Assembly (NCBI GenBank): GCA_017624835.1
Contig: JAGAMG010000046.1
Coordinates: forward strand, 109,152-163,811
From: Lachnospiraceae bacterium
GTDB lineage: Bacteria > Bacillota > Clostridia > Lachnospirales > Lachnospiraceae
DNA: 54,660 nucleotides
Direction of reading: 5' to 3'
Shown: piece after piece, positions 19,003 through 28,696 of the stretch
How the letters are laid out: each line of letters opens with the position of its first letter
Position numbering within the stretch: the stretch's first letter is position 1
Notes under the pieces: generated by a model
Database searches by the model: none
What the model was told of the DNA's origin: nothing
What the model saw: only the letters and a program-made list of their open reading frames with translations
Made by a program: the position numbers and the translations under genes

Positions 19003-21222
19003 GTGAAGGAACAGAAAAAACAAAAATTTTTAATCAGAATGCAGAAAAAGCTCCTTTGGCTTTATGCATTAATCATTATTGCTTTTGCGGGCTTAAGTAT
19101 CAGATTGTTTTGGATTGTGAAAGAGGACGGAACAAAATACCAAAAGCAGGTGCTTGCCCAGCAAAGATATGATTCTACTACACTTCCCTTTAGAAGAGGG
19201 GATATTGTGGATGCTAAGGGTACTAAGCTGGCAGTCAGTGAAAAGGTTTATAATTTGATAGTGGATGCCAATGTTATGCTGGCAAGAGAAGAATATCTTG
19301 AGCCTACCTTACAGGCTTTGGGTGAAAATTTTCCGGAGCTGAATATGTCAGAAATCCGGGAATATGTGGTATCCCATCCAAATTCTTCCTGGTATGTGCC
19401 GTTAAAGCAGCTTTCTTATGAGGAAATCAGCGGTTTCCAAAGGGCACAGCTTGAGGACAACAATATTAAAGGTATTTTCTTTGAAGCTGAGTATAAGAGA
19501 GTATATCCGAATAGTTCATTGGCGGCAGATGTAATAGGCTTTGTAAGAAGCGATAACCAGGGAATGTATGGGCTGGAGGAATATTATAACGATGTTTTAA
19601 ACGGTACTCCCGGAAGAGAGTATGGATATTTGAATGATGATGCGGCATTGGAGAGAACAGTAAAACCGGCAGTGGATGGAAATAGTATTCATAGTACCAT
19701 TGATGCTAATGTTCAAAGTATTATCGAAAAGCATTTATTAAAGTTTAATGAGCAATATAAGGATAATGCGCATCCCGGAAATGGTGCAGAAAATGTGGGC
19801 TGTATCATTATGGAAGTGGATACGGGAAATGTGCTGGGTATGGCAAGTTATCCCTATTATAATTTGAATGATACCAGAAATACCGATGCTCTATTAGGTT
19901 CCAGAATGGTGGAAATGATTACCAATGCAAATGGTTATCAGGTTATTCAAAAGACGGATACCTATATTACTCAGGAAACCATAGATGCCATGGATGAGGA
20001 TGCTCTTTACCTGAATCTGAATAATCTATGGAAAAATTATTGTATTGTGAATACCTATGAGCCGGGTTCTACAGCCAAGCCCTTTACTGTGGCGGCTGCA
20101 TTGGAGACAGGAGCTATTACGGGAAATGAGCATTATAGTTGTACAGGTTCCCTTGAGGTAGGTGGACATACCATTGGTTGCCATAGTATCAGCTATGGTG
20201 GAGATGGTGATGTGTCCGTACAGGCGGCAGTAGCCCAGTCCTGTAACGTGGCATTAATGAGAATTGCCCAGGCAATGGGAAAGGATGCTTTTGCTGAATC
20301 ACAGGAGGTTTTTAATTTTGGTTTAAAAACGAACATAGATTTAGCAGGAGAGGCAAGAACAGATACGCTTTTGTTCCCGGTGGATAGAATGGGAGCGGCG
20401 GATTTGGCAACCAATAGTTTTGGACAGAACTTTAATGCCACTATGATTCAAATGATAACGGGCTTCTGTTCCCTAATAAATGGTGGTTATTATTATGAAC
20501 CTCATATGGTGGATAAGATTACCAATGCAAATGGAGCTATTGTAGAAAATATTGAGCCGAGAGTCTTAAAGCAGACAGTATCGGAGTCCACGTCTGCGTT
20601 GATTCGTCAATATTGTAATGCGGTTGTAACAGAAGGAACCGGAAAAACAGCAAGACCGGCAGGTTATATGATTGGCGGAAAAACCGGTACGGCAGAGACC
20701 CTTCCCCGTGATAATGGAGAGTACATAGTATCCTTTATGGGATATGCGCCGGCAGATGACCCGGAAATTGCAATTTATGTGGTAGTGGACAGACCTAATG
20801 TGGCAAAGCAGGATGATGCAAAATTTGCAACCCGTATTGTAAGAAGTATTCTTACAGAAGTGCTTCCTTATATGAATATTTATATGACGGAAGAACTTTC
20901 GGAAAAAGAAATTCAGGAATTAAATGAATTGCAGCTTGAAATTACCACACAGTATACACAAAAGCCCGAAGAGGATGCGTTGGAGAATCTGGAGGGTGAA
21001 GGCACAGAAGGAGGCGAAACTCAGGAAGGTGAGGAAGGTTATCAGGCACCCTATAAGAGCTTCCCGATTGACCCTGCTACAGGCAACTTTGTAAATCCCA
21101 CCACAGGGGACTTAATTGACCCGGACACGGGAGCTGTAATTGGAAAATGTATCAGTAATTTAAGTGATGCCCCTACCAATAATAATATTTTAGATAGCCA
21201 GAAGCCTGTGGAGGAAGAATAA
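19003..21222 (+). CDS. Class B penicillin-binding protein (FtsI/PBP2B-like transpeptidase)
   Basis: One N-terminal membrane helix (about residues 13-35) and a PBP dimerisation domain are followed by a transpeptidase domain with all three catalytic motifs: SxxK as STAK (about residue 358), SxN as SCN (about 412) and KTG as GKTGTAE (about 560). The start is GTG. It is long (739 aa) because of an acidic tail after the domain with three degenerate 8-residue repeats of the form DPxTGxxx (nt 21067-21138). There are no PASTA domains. It probably acts in septal peptidoglycan synthesis with FtsW. Confidence 0.88.
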   Translation: MKEQKKQKFLIRMQKKLLWLYALIIIAFAGLSIRLFWIVKEDGTKYQKQVLAQQRYDSTTLPFRRGDIVDAKGTKLAVSEKVYNLIVDANVMLAREEYLEPTLQALGENFPELNMSEIREYVVSHPNSSWYVPLKQLSYEEISGFQRAQLEDNNIKGIFFEAEYKRVYPNSSLAADVIGFVRSDNQGMYGLEEYYNDVLNGTPGREYGYLNDDAALERTVKPAVDGNSIHSTIDANVQSIIEKHLLKFNEQYKDNAHPGNGAENVGCIIMEVDTGNVLGMASYPYYNLNDTRNTDALLGSRMVEMITNANGYQVIQKTDTYITQETIDAMDEDALYLNLNNLWKNYCIVNTYEPGSTAKPFTVAAALETGAITGNEHYSCTGSLEVGGHTIGCHSISYGGDGDVSVQAAVAQSCNVALMRIAQAMGKDAFAESQEVFNFGLKTNIDLAGEARTDTLLFPVDRMGAADLATNSFGQNFNATMIQMITGFCSLINGGYYYEPHMVDKITNANGAIVENIEPRVLKQTVSESTSALIRQYCNAVVTEGTGKTARPAGYMIGGKTGTAETLPRDNGEYIVSFMGYAPADDPEIAIYVVVDRPNVAKQDDAKFATRIVRSILTEVLPYMNIYMTEELSEKEIQELNELQLEITTQYTQKPEEDALENLEGEGTEGGETQEGEEGYQAPYKSFPIDPATGNFVNPTTGDLIDPDTGAVIGKCISNLSDAPTNNNILDSQKPVEEE

Positions 21223-21254
21223 AAATACATAAGAATAAAAATAACTTTCAGAAT

Positions 21255-21303
21255 AACCTCATAAAAATGGGAATACAGTGTAGTAAACCCTTTTTATGAG
21301 GTT
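21255..21303 (+). promoter_or_regulatory. Hairpin occluding the ribosome binding site of the second PBP gene
   Basis: AACCTCATAAAAA (21255-21267) is perfectly complementary to TTTTTATGAGGTT (21291-21303), and an inner GGG/CCC pair (21269-21271, 21288-21290) extends the stem. The right arm contains GAGG, the only good ribosome binding site for the ATG at 21308. No T run follows, so it is more likely a translational switch than a terminator. Confidence 0.7.
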
Positions 21304-21307
21304 TCCT

Positions 21308-23044
21308 ATGCTCACAAATAATAACAAAATCTTTCATAGAAAGAAAATTATGGTTGTGTTTCTTGCCTGTGCGGCAGTGCTTGTGTTTTTGTTTGGGCGT
21401 CTTGTTTATCTGATGGTATGGAAGGCTGACCATTATTCCGAGATGGCTACACAGCTTCATGAAAGAGAAAGAAGCATCAAGGCTGCCAGAGGAAAAATTG
21501 TGGATAGAAATGGAGTGGTGCTTGCGGATAACAAGACTGTTTGTACCATATCGGTAATTCACAATCAGATTGAAAACCCGGAAGAAATTATAAGTATTTT
21601 ATGCCGGGAGCTTGAGTTGTCAGAAGACTATGTCAGGGCAAGAGTGGAGAAGTATTCTTCTATGGAGCGAATTAAGAGCAATGTGGATAAAAGTATTGGA
21701 GATAAAATCCGGGAATACGATTTGCCCGGAGTGAAGGTGGATGAAGACTATAAACGATATTATCCCTATGGAGAATTGGCAAGTAAGGTCTTGGGCTTTA
21801 CCGGAGGGGATAATCAGGGAATTATCGGATTGGAGGTAGTCTATGAAGAAACTCTGGAAGGAGAGGCTGGAACCATTCTGACCATGACTGATGCAAAGGG
21901 TATCGAGGTGGATGAAGCGGGAGAACGCCGCATTGAGCCAATTCCGGGAAACACCCTGCGAATCAGCATGGATAGGAATATTCAGGAATATGCTACCCAG
22001 CTTGCTACTCAGGCTATGGCGACCAAGGAAGCGGATGGTGTTTCCATTATTGTAATGAATCCGCAAAACGGGGAGCTTCTTGCCATGGTAAATGTGCCGG
22101 AATTTGATTTGAATAATCCCTATGACTTACCGGAAGAATTAGGGACTGATTTATCCGCGGAGCAAAAGCAAAATGCCCTAAATGCCATCTGGAGAAACGG
22201 TTGTATCAATGATACCTATGAACCGGGTTCCACATTTAAGATTATTACGGCAGCGGCAGGATTGGAGGAAGGTGTGGTTTCGCCGGAAAGCTCCTTTAGC
22301 TGCCCCGGGTTTATTGTTGTGGATGATAGAAAGATACGCTGCCACAAGACTGCAGGGCATGGAGGGCAGGATTTTGTGCATGCCACTATGAATTCCTGTA
22401 ATCCCGCCTTCATTACCGTAGGCTTGCGCTTAGGTGTGGATAAATACTATGAATATTTTGAAAAATTCGGATTGAAGCAAAAGACAGGAATTGACCTGCC
22501 GGGAGAGGCGGGAACCATTATGCACAAAAAAGAGAATATGGGAAATGTGGAGCTGGCAACGGTGTCCTTTGGGCAATCCTTTCAGATAACGCCTTTACAG
22601 CTGTTGACGACAGCTTCTTCTATTATAAATGGCGGAAACAGAATCACGCCACATTTTGGCGTGGAAGCATTGGATGCACAGGGAAATGTTGTGGAGGAAT
22701 TTACCTATCCGGTACAAAGGAATATTGTTTCGGAAAAGACCAGCGAGACCATGCGTAGTATTTTAGAGTTGGTAGTTTCTGAGGGAACAGGACAGAATGG
22801 TAAGGTGGAAGGTTTTCGCATTGGCGGCAAAACAGCTACCAGCCAGACGTTGCCCAGAGGGAGCGGACGTTATATTGCCTCCTATGTGGGATTTGCACCG
22901 GCGGATAATCCTCAGGTGATTGCCATAGCAATTGTGAATAATCCCCAGGGAGTATACTATGGTGGGCAGGTTGCCGCACCGATTGTAAGGCAGCTTTTTG
23001 AAAATATTCTTCCGTATTTGGGAATAATGGAGTATAATCAATGA
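21308..23044 (+). CDS. Second class B penicillin-binding protein (SpoVD/FtsI-like) with KTA in place of KTG
   Basis: An N-terminal membrane helix, a dimerisation domain with RGKIVDRNG, and a transpeptidase domain with STFK (SxxK) and SCN are visible. The third motif reads GGKTATSQ, so Gly of KTG is Ala. In Bacillus the equivalent tandem pair is pbpB-spoVD, which suggests a sporulation role, but no PASTA domain is present to support SpoVD. The start at 21308 is chosen because GAGG (21298-21301) is 6 nt upstream; an in-frame ATG at 21296 lies inside the hairpin. It overlaps mraY by ATGA. Confidence 0.85.
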   Translation: MLTNNNKIFHRKKIMVVFLACAAVLVFLFGRLVYLMVWKADHYSEMATQLHERERSIKAARGKIVDRNGVVLADNKTVCTISVIHNQIENPEEIISILCRELELSEDYVRARVEKYSSMERIKSNVDKSIGDKIREYDLPGVKVDEDYKRYYPYGELASKVLGFTGGDNQGIIGLEVVYEETLEGEAGTILTMTDAKGIEVDEAGERRIEPIPGNTLRISMDRNIQEYATQLATQAMATKEADGVSIIVMNPQNGELLAMVNVPEFDLNNPYDLPEELGTDLSAEQKQNALNAIWRNGCINDTYEPGSTFKIITAAAGLEEGVVSPESSFSCPGFIVVDDRKIRCHKTAGHGGQDFVHATMNSCNPAFITVGLRLGVDKYYEYFEKFGLKQKTGIDLPGEAGTIMHKKENMGNVELATVSFGQSFQITPLQLLTTASSIINGGNRITPHFGVEALDAQGNVVEEFTYPVQRNIVSEKTSETMRSILELVVSEGTGQNGKVEGFRIGGKTATSQTLPRGSGRYIASYVGFAPADNPQVIAIAIVNNPQGVYYGGQVAAPIVRQLFENILPYLGIMEYNQ

Positions 23045-24000
23045 GAGAAGTAAGTATTTTATCTGTAATGATAGCTTTTTTAATCACAGCAGTGACAGCA
23101 CCTTTTGTAATCCCTTTTTTGCGGAGATTAAAATGTGGTCAGACGGTAAGGGAGGATGGACCCAGTACACATTTGAAAAAGAGTGGTACTCCTACCATGG
23201 GTGGAGTTTTGATTTTGCTCAGCGTAGTGGTAACGACCCTGCTATTTTTAGAGGCATATCCGAAAACTGCGCCCATCCTGTTTTTGACTCTGGGATTTGG
23301 GATTGTTGGTTTGTTGGATGATTATATTAAAGTGGTTTGTAAAAGCTCTGACGGCTTAAGTCCCCTTCAGAAGATGCTGGGACAGCTTGCAGTGACGGGG
23401 ATTTTTGCTTATTATTTGATGTATTATACCGATGTGAGTTTTGCCATGAAGGTTCCATTTATGGCTGGTAAGTACATAGATTTTGGTGTTTGGAATCTGC
23501 CACTGTTATTTTTTATTGTGTTGGGCACCGTAAACGGAACAAATTTTACGGATGGTCTGGATGGTTTGGCTGGAAGTGTTACAGAGATTGTGGCAGTGTT
23601 TTTTACGGTAGTTGCAGTGGGAACGGAAAGTGGAATAGAACCTATTACCTGTGCGGTTGCAGGGGCACTGATGGGATTTCTTTTATTTAATGTGCATCCG
23701 GCAACTGTTTTTATGGGGGATACCGGTTCCTTGGCTTTGGGCGGTTTTGTGGTGGCAAGCGCCTATATGCTGCAAATGCCTTTGTATATCGCCATTGTGG
23801 GTTTTGTATATTTGGTGGAAGTGGCTTCTGTAATAGTACAGGTGGCTTATTACAAGGTAAGTGGCGGAAGGCGTATTTTAAAGATGGCGCCGTTGCATCA
23901 TCATTTTGAATTATGCGGGTGGTCTGAAACAAGGATTGTGGCAGTATTTTCCATCTTGACCGCCATTATGTGTCTGATTGGTTTATTCGCAATGACATAA
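23041..24000 (+). CDS. mraY: Phospho-N-acetylmuramoyl-pentapeptide transferase MraY
   Basis: MraY makes lipid I at the membrane from UDP-MurNAc-pentapeptide and undecaprenyl phosphate. About ten membrane helices are visible, with the catalytic and substrate motifs GLLDDYIK, NFTDGLDGLAG, GDTGSLALGG and the family signature KMAPLHHHFE near the end. The length of 319 aa is normal. Its ATG overlaps the PBP stop by 4 nt (ATGA), implying coupled translation. Confidence 0.97.
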   Translation: MREVSILSVMIAFLITAVTAPFVIPFLRRLKCGQTVREDGPSTHLKKSGTPTMGGVLILLSVVVTTLLFLEAYPKTAPILFLTLGFGIVGLLDDYIKVVCKSSDGLSPLQKMLGQLAVTGIFAYYLMYYTDVSFAMKVPFMAGKYIDFGVWNLPLLFFIVLGTVNGTNFTDGLDGLAGSVTEIVAVFFTVVAVGTESGIEPITCAVAGALMGFLLFNVHPATVFMGDTGSLALGGFVVASAYMLQMPLYIAIVGFVYLVEVASVIVQVAYYKVSGGRRILKMAPLHHHFELCGWSETRIVAVFSILTAIMCLIGLFAMT

Positions 24001-24025
24001 AACAGATTGAGGAAGGAAATTAGTT

Positions 24026-25402
24026 ATGTTGGAAGGACAAAAGTGTTTGATAATCGGTTCCGGTATCAGTGGAATCGGAGCGTTACAATTATTGGAGCAG
24101 TTTGGTGTCGAGACCATACTTTATGACAGTAATGAGAAACTGACAAAGGAAGAGCTTATGGCAAAGCTTCCGGAAGGAAGCAAGGCATGCTGTATTGTTG
24201 GTGTGTTGCCGGAAGAGGTAGAGGCTGGGATTCAGGCAGTGGTTTTAAGTCCCGGTGTGCCTACGGATATTCCCCTTGTAAACAGATTGAGGGACAGAGG
24301 TGTGCAGATATTGGGGGAGATTGAATTAGGCTTTCTGGCAGAAAAAGGTAATGTGGTTGCAATTACCGGTACTAATGGCAAAACCACTACCACTACCTTG
24401 GTAGGTGAGATTATGAAGGCACATGTAGGGGCGGAGCATACCTTTGTAGTGGGTAATATCGGTAATCCTTACACCCTGGAGACCTTGAAAACCAAAGAAA
24501 ATACTGTAACTGTGGGAGAAATCAGTTCCTTCCAGTTGGAAACCATACATACTTTCCGACCTAAGGTGTCGGCAATTTTAAATATCACACCGGATCATCT
24601 TGACCGCCATCATACCATGGAGGCTTATGTGGAGGCAAAGGAGGCAATTGCTTCCAATCAGACCAAAGATGATGTTTGTGTATTAAATTATGACAATGAA
24701 TATACAAGAGCATTTGCTAAGAATTGTCCTGCAAAGGCGGTTCTGTTTTCCTCTAAGGAAGAACTTTCAGAAGGGTATTATTTGCGTGGAACCAAAATTG
24801 TAAAAAGGGAAGCCGGTAGGATAGAGGAACTTTTGGATATTCATCAGGATATGAATCTGGTGGGAATGTGTAATGTGGAAAATGTAATGGCTGCCATTGC
24901 CATTGCAGAGGGAATGGCAATTCCCATGGCAACCATTCTTCAAGTAATTAAAGAATTTAGAGCAGTGGAGCATCGAATTGAGTTTGTGGCAACCAAAAGA
25001 GGGGTGGATTATTACAATGATTCCAAGGGAACCAATCCCGATGCAGCCATTCAGGGAATCCGTGCTATGAGTAAGCCTACCATACTGATTGGTGGCGGTT
25101 ATGACAAGCACAGTGAATATGATGAGTGGATAGAAAGCTTTGAGGGCAAGGTAAAGTGGCTGGTGCTGATTGGGCAGACCAGAGAAAAAATTGCGGAATG
25201 TGCCAGAGCACATGGCTTTACTAACATTAAATTTGCAGATACCTATGAGGAATGTTTACAGTTATGTACCCAATTGGCAGAATGCGGTGATGCCGTGCTT
25301 TTGTCACCCGCCTGTGCAAGCTGGGGAATGTTCCCCAATTATGAGGTAAGAGGACATGTGTTTAAGGAATATGTACATGGTCTGACAGAGGAAGCATTAT
25401 AG
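24026..25402 (+). CDS. murD: UDP-N-acetylmuramoyl-L-alanine--D-glutamate ligase MurD
   Basis: This cytoplasmic Mur ligase adds D-Glu. The N-terminal domain begins with a Rossmann-like GSGISGIGA. The ATP loop is GTNGKTTTTTL (about residue 115), DHLDRH marks the central domain, and the C-terminal domain has NDSKGTNPDA. The length of 458 aa is normal. AGGAAGGAAA precedes the ATG. Between mraY and ftsW the order is as in Firmicutes. Confidence 0.97.
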   Translation: MLEGQKCLIIGSGISGIGALQLLEQFGVETILYDSNEKLTKEELMAKLPEGSKACCIVGVLPEEVEAGIQAVVLSPGVPTDIPLVNRLRDRGVQILGEIELGFLAEKGNVVAITGTNGKTTTTTLVGEIMKAHVGAEHTFVVGNIGNPYTLETLKTKENTVTVGEISSFQLETIHTFRPKVSAILNITPDHLDRHHTMEAYVEAKEAIASNQTKDDVCVLNYDNEYTRAFAKNCPAKAVLFSSKEELSEGYYLRGTKIVKREAGRIEELLDIHQDMNLVGMCNVENVMAAIAIAEGMAIPMATILQVIKEFRAVEHRIEFVATKRGVDYYNDSKGTNPDAAIQGIRAMSKPTILIGGGYDKHSEYDEWIESFEGKVKWLVLIGQTREKIAECARAHGFTNIKFADTYEECLQLCTQLAECGDAVLLSPACASWGMFPNYEVRGHVFKEYVHGLTEEAL

Positions 25403-25424
25403 AAAAATTAGTAAGGAGTTGCAT

Positions 25425-26600
25425 TTGTTTATGGCAGCACAGAAAACCGGAAAACGGAAAAGAAAAGAACAATCAGAATACTATTTTGATTACAGCCTTT
25501 TAGTGATAGTGCTGTTTTTATTGGGATTCGGACTGATTATGGTATATTCGGCAAGCTCTTATGAGGCATTTGATGACTATGGAGATGCTGCATATTATAT
25601 GAAGAAACAGTTGGTAGCTAATATACTGGGTCTTGTAGCTATGATAGTGGTGGCGAATATTCCCTATCATTTTTGGGAGCGATTTGCGTTTTTAGGTTAT
25701 TTGGTATCGGCAGTATTAATAGTGCTGGTTATGACACCATTGGGTATTGAATCCCATGGTGCAAGACGTTGGATTCGAATTCCGGGTATCGGATTTAACC
25801 TACAGCCGGCGGAAGTGGCAAAGCTGTGTATGATTTTGTTTTTGGCAACTCTGGTGTGTAAGATGGGAAAAAGTGTGCGGAGTTTAAAGGGCTTTTTCTT
25901 TATGCTTTTAGCACCACTGCCCATTGTAGGAATGGTTTATCTGATTACCGATAACTTAAGTTCTGCAATTATTATATTGGGAATTGCAGTATTAATGGTA
26001 TTTGTGGCAAGTCCCGATTATAAGAAATTTATTATTATTGGTCTGTTGGGAGTGGCGGTTATTACGATAGCGTTATTTACGATTATCAGCAGTGCTGACA
26101 GTGTGGAGGGGTTCCGTAGTGAGCGAATTCTTGCATGGCTGGATCCGGAAAGTCAGGCACAGGATAAGGGCTTCCAGACGGTACAGGCGCTTTACGCCAT
26201 CGGAAGAGGCGGTATCTGGGGACAGGGGCTTGGAAAAAGTATGCAGAAGCTCAGCTTCTTGCCCGAAGCACAGAATGATATGATTTTCTCCATTATATGT
26301 GAGGAGTTGGGGTTGTTTGGCGCGGTTGCCATTATCCTGATGTTTATTATGCTGCTTTGGAGAATGATGATTATTGCAAATAATGCTTCTGATTTGTTTG
26401 GAGCCATGCTGGTGGTAGGTGTAATGGGACATATTGCCATTCAGGCAATTTTAAATATTGCGGTTGTTACTAACACCATTCCTAATACAGGTATTTCCTT
26501 ACCCTTTATCAGTTACGGTGGTTCTTCCGTAATGTTTTTGATGATAGAGATAGGTCTGGTGCTCAGCGTGGCAAAACGCATTCAGTTAAAAGAATTATAG
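25425..26600 (+). CDS. ftsW: Lipid II glycan polymerase FtsW/SpoVE (SEDS family)
   Basis: SEDS proteins polymerise glycan strands with a class B PBP; two such PBPs are encoded just upstream. A basic N-terminal tail is followed by about ten membrane helices and the family signature FLPEAQNDMIFSIICEELG, plus GISLPFISYGGSS near the C terminus. AAGGAG (25413-25418) fits best a TTG start at 25425 (6-nt spacing); the ATG at 25431 (MAAQKTG) is the alternative at 12 nt. murG, which often follows, is missing. Confidence 0.93.
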   Translation: MFMAAQKTGKRKRKEQSEYYFDYSLLVIVLFLLGFGLIMVYSASSYEAFDDYGDAAYYMKKQLVANILGLVAMIVVANIPYHFWERFAFLGYLVSAVLIVLVMTPLGIESHGARRWIRIPGIGFNLQPAEVAKLCMILFLATLVCKMGKSVRSLKGFFFMLLAPLPIVGMVYLITDNLSSAIIILGIAVLMVFVASPDYKKFIIIGLLGVAVITIALFTIISSADSVEGFRSERILAWLDPESQAQDKGFQTVQALYAIGRGGIWGQGLGKSMQKLSFLPEAQNDMIFSIICEELGLFGAVAIILMFIMLLWRMMIIANNASDLFGAMLVVGVMGHIAIQAILNIAVVTNTIPNTGISLPFISYGGSSVMFLMIEIGLVLSVAKRIQLKEL

Positions 26601-26687
26601 GAAAACAAAAAGAGACGTACAAGATACCGAAGGGAAAACTCATCATAGAATAGAATAGGTCTTAAAATATAAAGCAGAGGGTGTGCT

Positions 26688-27941
26688 ATGGATTCTATTC
26701 ATATTCAGGGTGGTGTTGCCCTTCAGGGAAAGATTCGCATTCAGGGCTCCAAGAATGCAGCGCTGCCTGTTTTGGCAGCAACCTTACTTACCAAAGAAAC
26801 TTCCTATATCTGTAATTGTCCCAGGATAGCAGATGTGCATAGAATGGTCAGTCTGTTAAAGAGTCTGGGTTGTAGGGTCAGATGGATGGAGAGTGGAGTC
26901 TGTGTGAATGCCCAAAATGTATGCAGAGGCGACATGCCGGTGGAGGCAATTACCGGGATGCGCTCTTCTCTGTGTCTTCTGGGGGCATTGCTTGGCAGAT
27001 GTGGAGAAGTGGTTATGGAATACCCAGGTGGCTGTGTCATAGGAGAGCGCCCCATAGATTTGCATATCAGTGCTCTTAAGCAGATGGGCGTGGACTTCTG
27101 TGAAGAAGAGGGCAAGCTAAGAGCGGTAACAAAGGGGCTCCATGGTGCTGATATTTCTTTGGACTTTCCCAGCGTAGGAGCAACGGAAAATATTATTCTG
27201 GCGGCAGTAGCGGCGGAAGGAGATACCAGAATTTGCGGTGCGGCAATGGAGCCGGAGGTAACAACGCTCTGTGAATATCTGGAATGCTGTGGTGCACAGA
27301 TAGATGGAATTGGAACAAAAACCATAAGGATAAGAGGGGGAAGAAAGCTTTATGGTGCCAATTACAGAGTCCCTTCTGACAGAATTGTAGCGGGTACTTA
27401 TTTATTTGGTTGTATTGGAGCCGGTGGCAGTGTACTTTTGGAGTCCGCACCTTGGGAGCAGATGGAAGCGGTATTGGATATTGCAAAGAAGATGGGAGGA
27501 AAATGTACCAGATTACGGGAAGGTATTTATGTGCAGGCGCCGGTGCGTCCCAGCCCGGTGGCGCATTTGCAAACCACACCATATCCGGGATTTCCCACGG
27601 ATTTGCAATCCGTTGCATTGGCAGTACTTACAGGGGCTTGTGGGGAAAGCTGTGTGGAAGAAACTATATTTGAAAATCGTTTTCGGATAGTGGAGCCCTT
27701 AAGGAAAATGGGGGCAGATATTCGGCTGGCTGATTCTAAGAGAGCTTATGTGAAAGGACGGCAGCGATTGCAGGGAGCAAGTGTGGAAGCGAAGGAACTG
27801 CGAGGGGGAGCAGCACTGGTTATGGCTGGTCTTATGGCAGAGGGGAGGACTGTGGTTACAGGCTGTTCCTATATAAACCGGGGCTATGAAAATATCTGTA
27901 GGGATTTGAGAGAGTTAGGAGCGCGTATTACAAGTGTATAG
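26688..27941 (+). CDS. murA: UDP-N-acetylglucosamine 1-carboxyvinyltransferase (MurA)
   Basis: MurA catalyses the first committed step of peptidoglycan synthesis, transfer of enolpyruvate to UDP-GlcNAc. The N-terminal KIRIQGSKNAALP, the catalytic loop PGGCVIGERPIDLH with the fosfomycin-reactive Cys (about residue 117), and RIADVHRM are visible. The length of 417 aa is normal. GAGGGTG precedes the ATG. Relatives often carry a second MurA elsewhere; which copy this is cannot be told. The end overlaps the ftsQ start by 8 nt. Confidence 0.93.
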   Translation: MDSIHIQGGVALQGKIRIQGSKNAALPVLAATLLTKETSYICNCPRIADVHRMVSLLKSLGCRVRWMESGVCVNAQNVCRGDMPVEAITGMRSSLCLLGALLGRCGEVVMEYPGGCVIGERPIDLHISALKQMGVDFCEEEGKLRAVTKGLHGADISLDFPSVGATENIILAAVAAEGDTRICGAAMEPEVTTLCEYLECCGAQIDGIGTKTIRIRGGRKLYGANYRVPSDRIVAGTYLFGCIGAGGSVLLESAPWEQMEAVLDIAKKMGGKCTRLREGIYVQAPVRPSPVAHLQTTPYPGFPTDLQSVALAVLTGACGESCVEETIFENRFRIVEPLRKMGADIRLADSKRAYVKGRQRLQGASVEAKELRGGAALVMAGLMAEGRTVVTGCSYINRGYENICRDLRELGARITSV

Positions 27942-28665
27942 AAGCGGAAGGAAAACAGGTTTAAAAATACTGATAGGAATATTACTGATGGTTGGGCTTC
28001 TGACCGCAGGATATTTTGTTCTGGACACATATACCATTCAGACGGTATATGTGGAAGGAAATGTACATTATACGGAAGAAGAAATCAAGAATTTTGTAAT
28101 GGATGGAGCATTGGGGAATAATTCTCTGTATCTTTCCTTGAAGTATAGGAATACAGGTGTGGAGAATATTCCCTTTGTGGATGTGATGGATGTTTCCATA
28201 TTATCGCCGGATACGATTAAGATAACGGTTTATGAAAAAGCATTGGTAGGATATGTAACCTATTTGGATACCTATATGTATTTTGATAAGGATGGTTATG
28301 TGGTGGAAAGCTCCGGTGTAAAAACAATGGGAATTCCACAGATTACCGGTCTTACGTTTAATCATGTGGTGTTGGGAGAACCGCTTCCGGTGGAGGATAC
28401 CACAGTTTTTAACAGTATTTTGGATATTACAAAGCTGTTGAATAAGTATGAACTTACCGCGGACAAGATTTATTTTCATACCGCTGACAATATAACTATT
28501 TATTTTGGAGAGGTTAAGGTGGCATTGGGAAATGAGGCTGCAAGAATGGAGGACAAGCTTATGCTGTTACCCGGATTTCTGGCAGAGCTTGCCGGAAAAA
28601 GCGGAACCTTGCAGATGGAATATTATGATGAGGGCGGTGGAAAATATACATTTAAGCCGGATTAG
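27934..28665 (+). CDS. ftsQ: FtsQ/DivIB cell division protein
   Basis: The product has a short basic cytoplasmic tail, one membrane helix (about residues 10-32) and a POTRA domain beginning YTIQTVYVEGNVHYTEEEI, which is the FtsQ/DivIB layout, followed by the beta domain. The length is 243 aa. The start is GTG, placed within the end of murA. In the divisome it joins FtsL and DivIC. It is followed by ftsZ with its own promoter. Confidence 0.9.
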   Translation: MYRSGRKTGLKILIGILLMVGLLTAGYFVLDTYTIQTVYVEGNVHYTEEEIKNFVMDGALGNNSLYLSLKYRNTGVENIPFVDVMDVSILSPDTIKITVYEKALVGYVTYLDTYMYFDKDGYVVESSGVKTMGIPQITGLTFNHVVLGEPLPVEDTTVFNSILDITKLLNKYELTADKIYFHTADNITIYFGEVKVALGNEAARMEDKLMLLPGFLAELAGKSGTLQMEYYDEGGGKYTFKPD

Positions 28666-28696
28666 GAATTTAAGGGAAAATTTCTAAAAAAAGATG

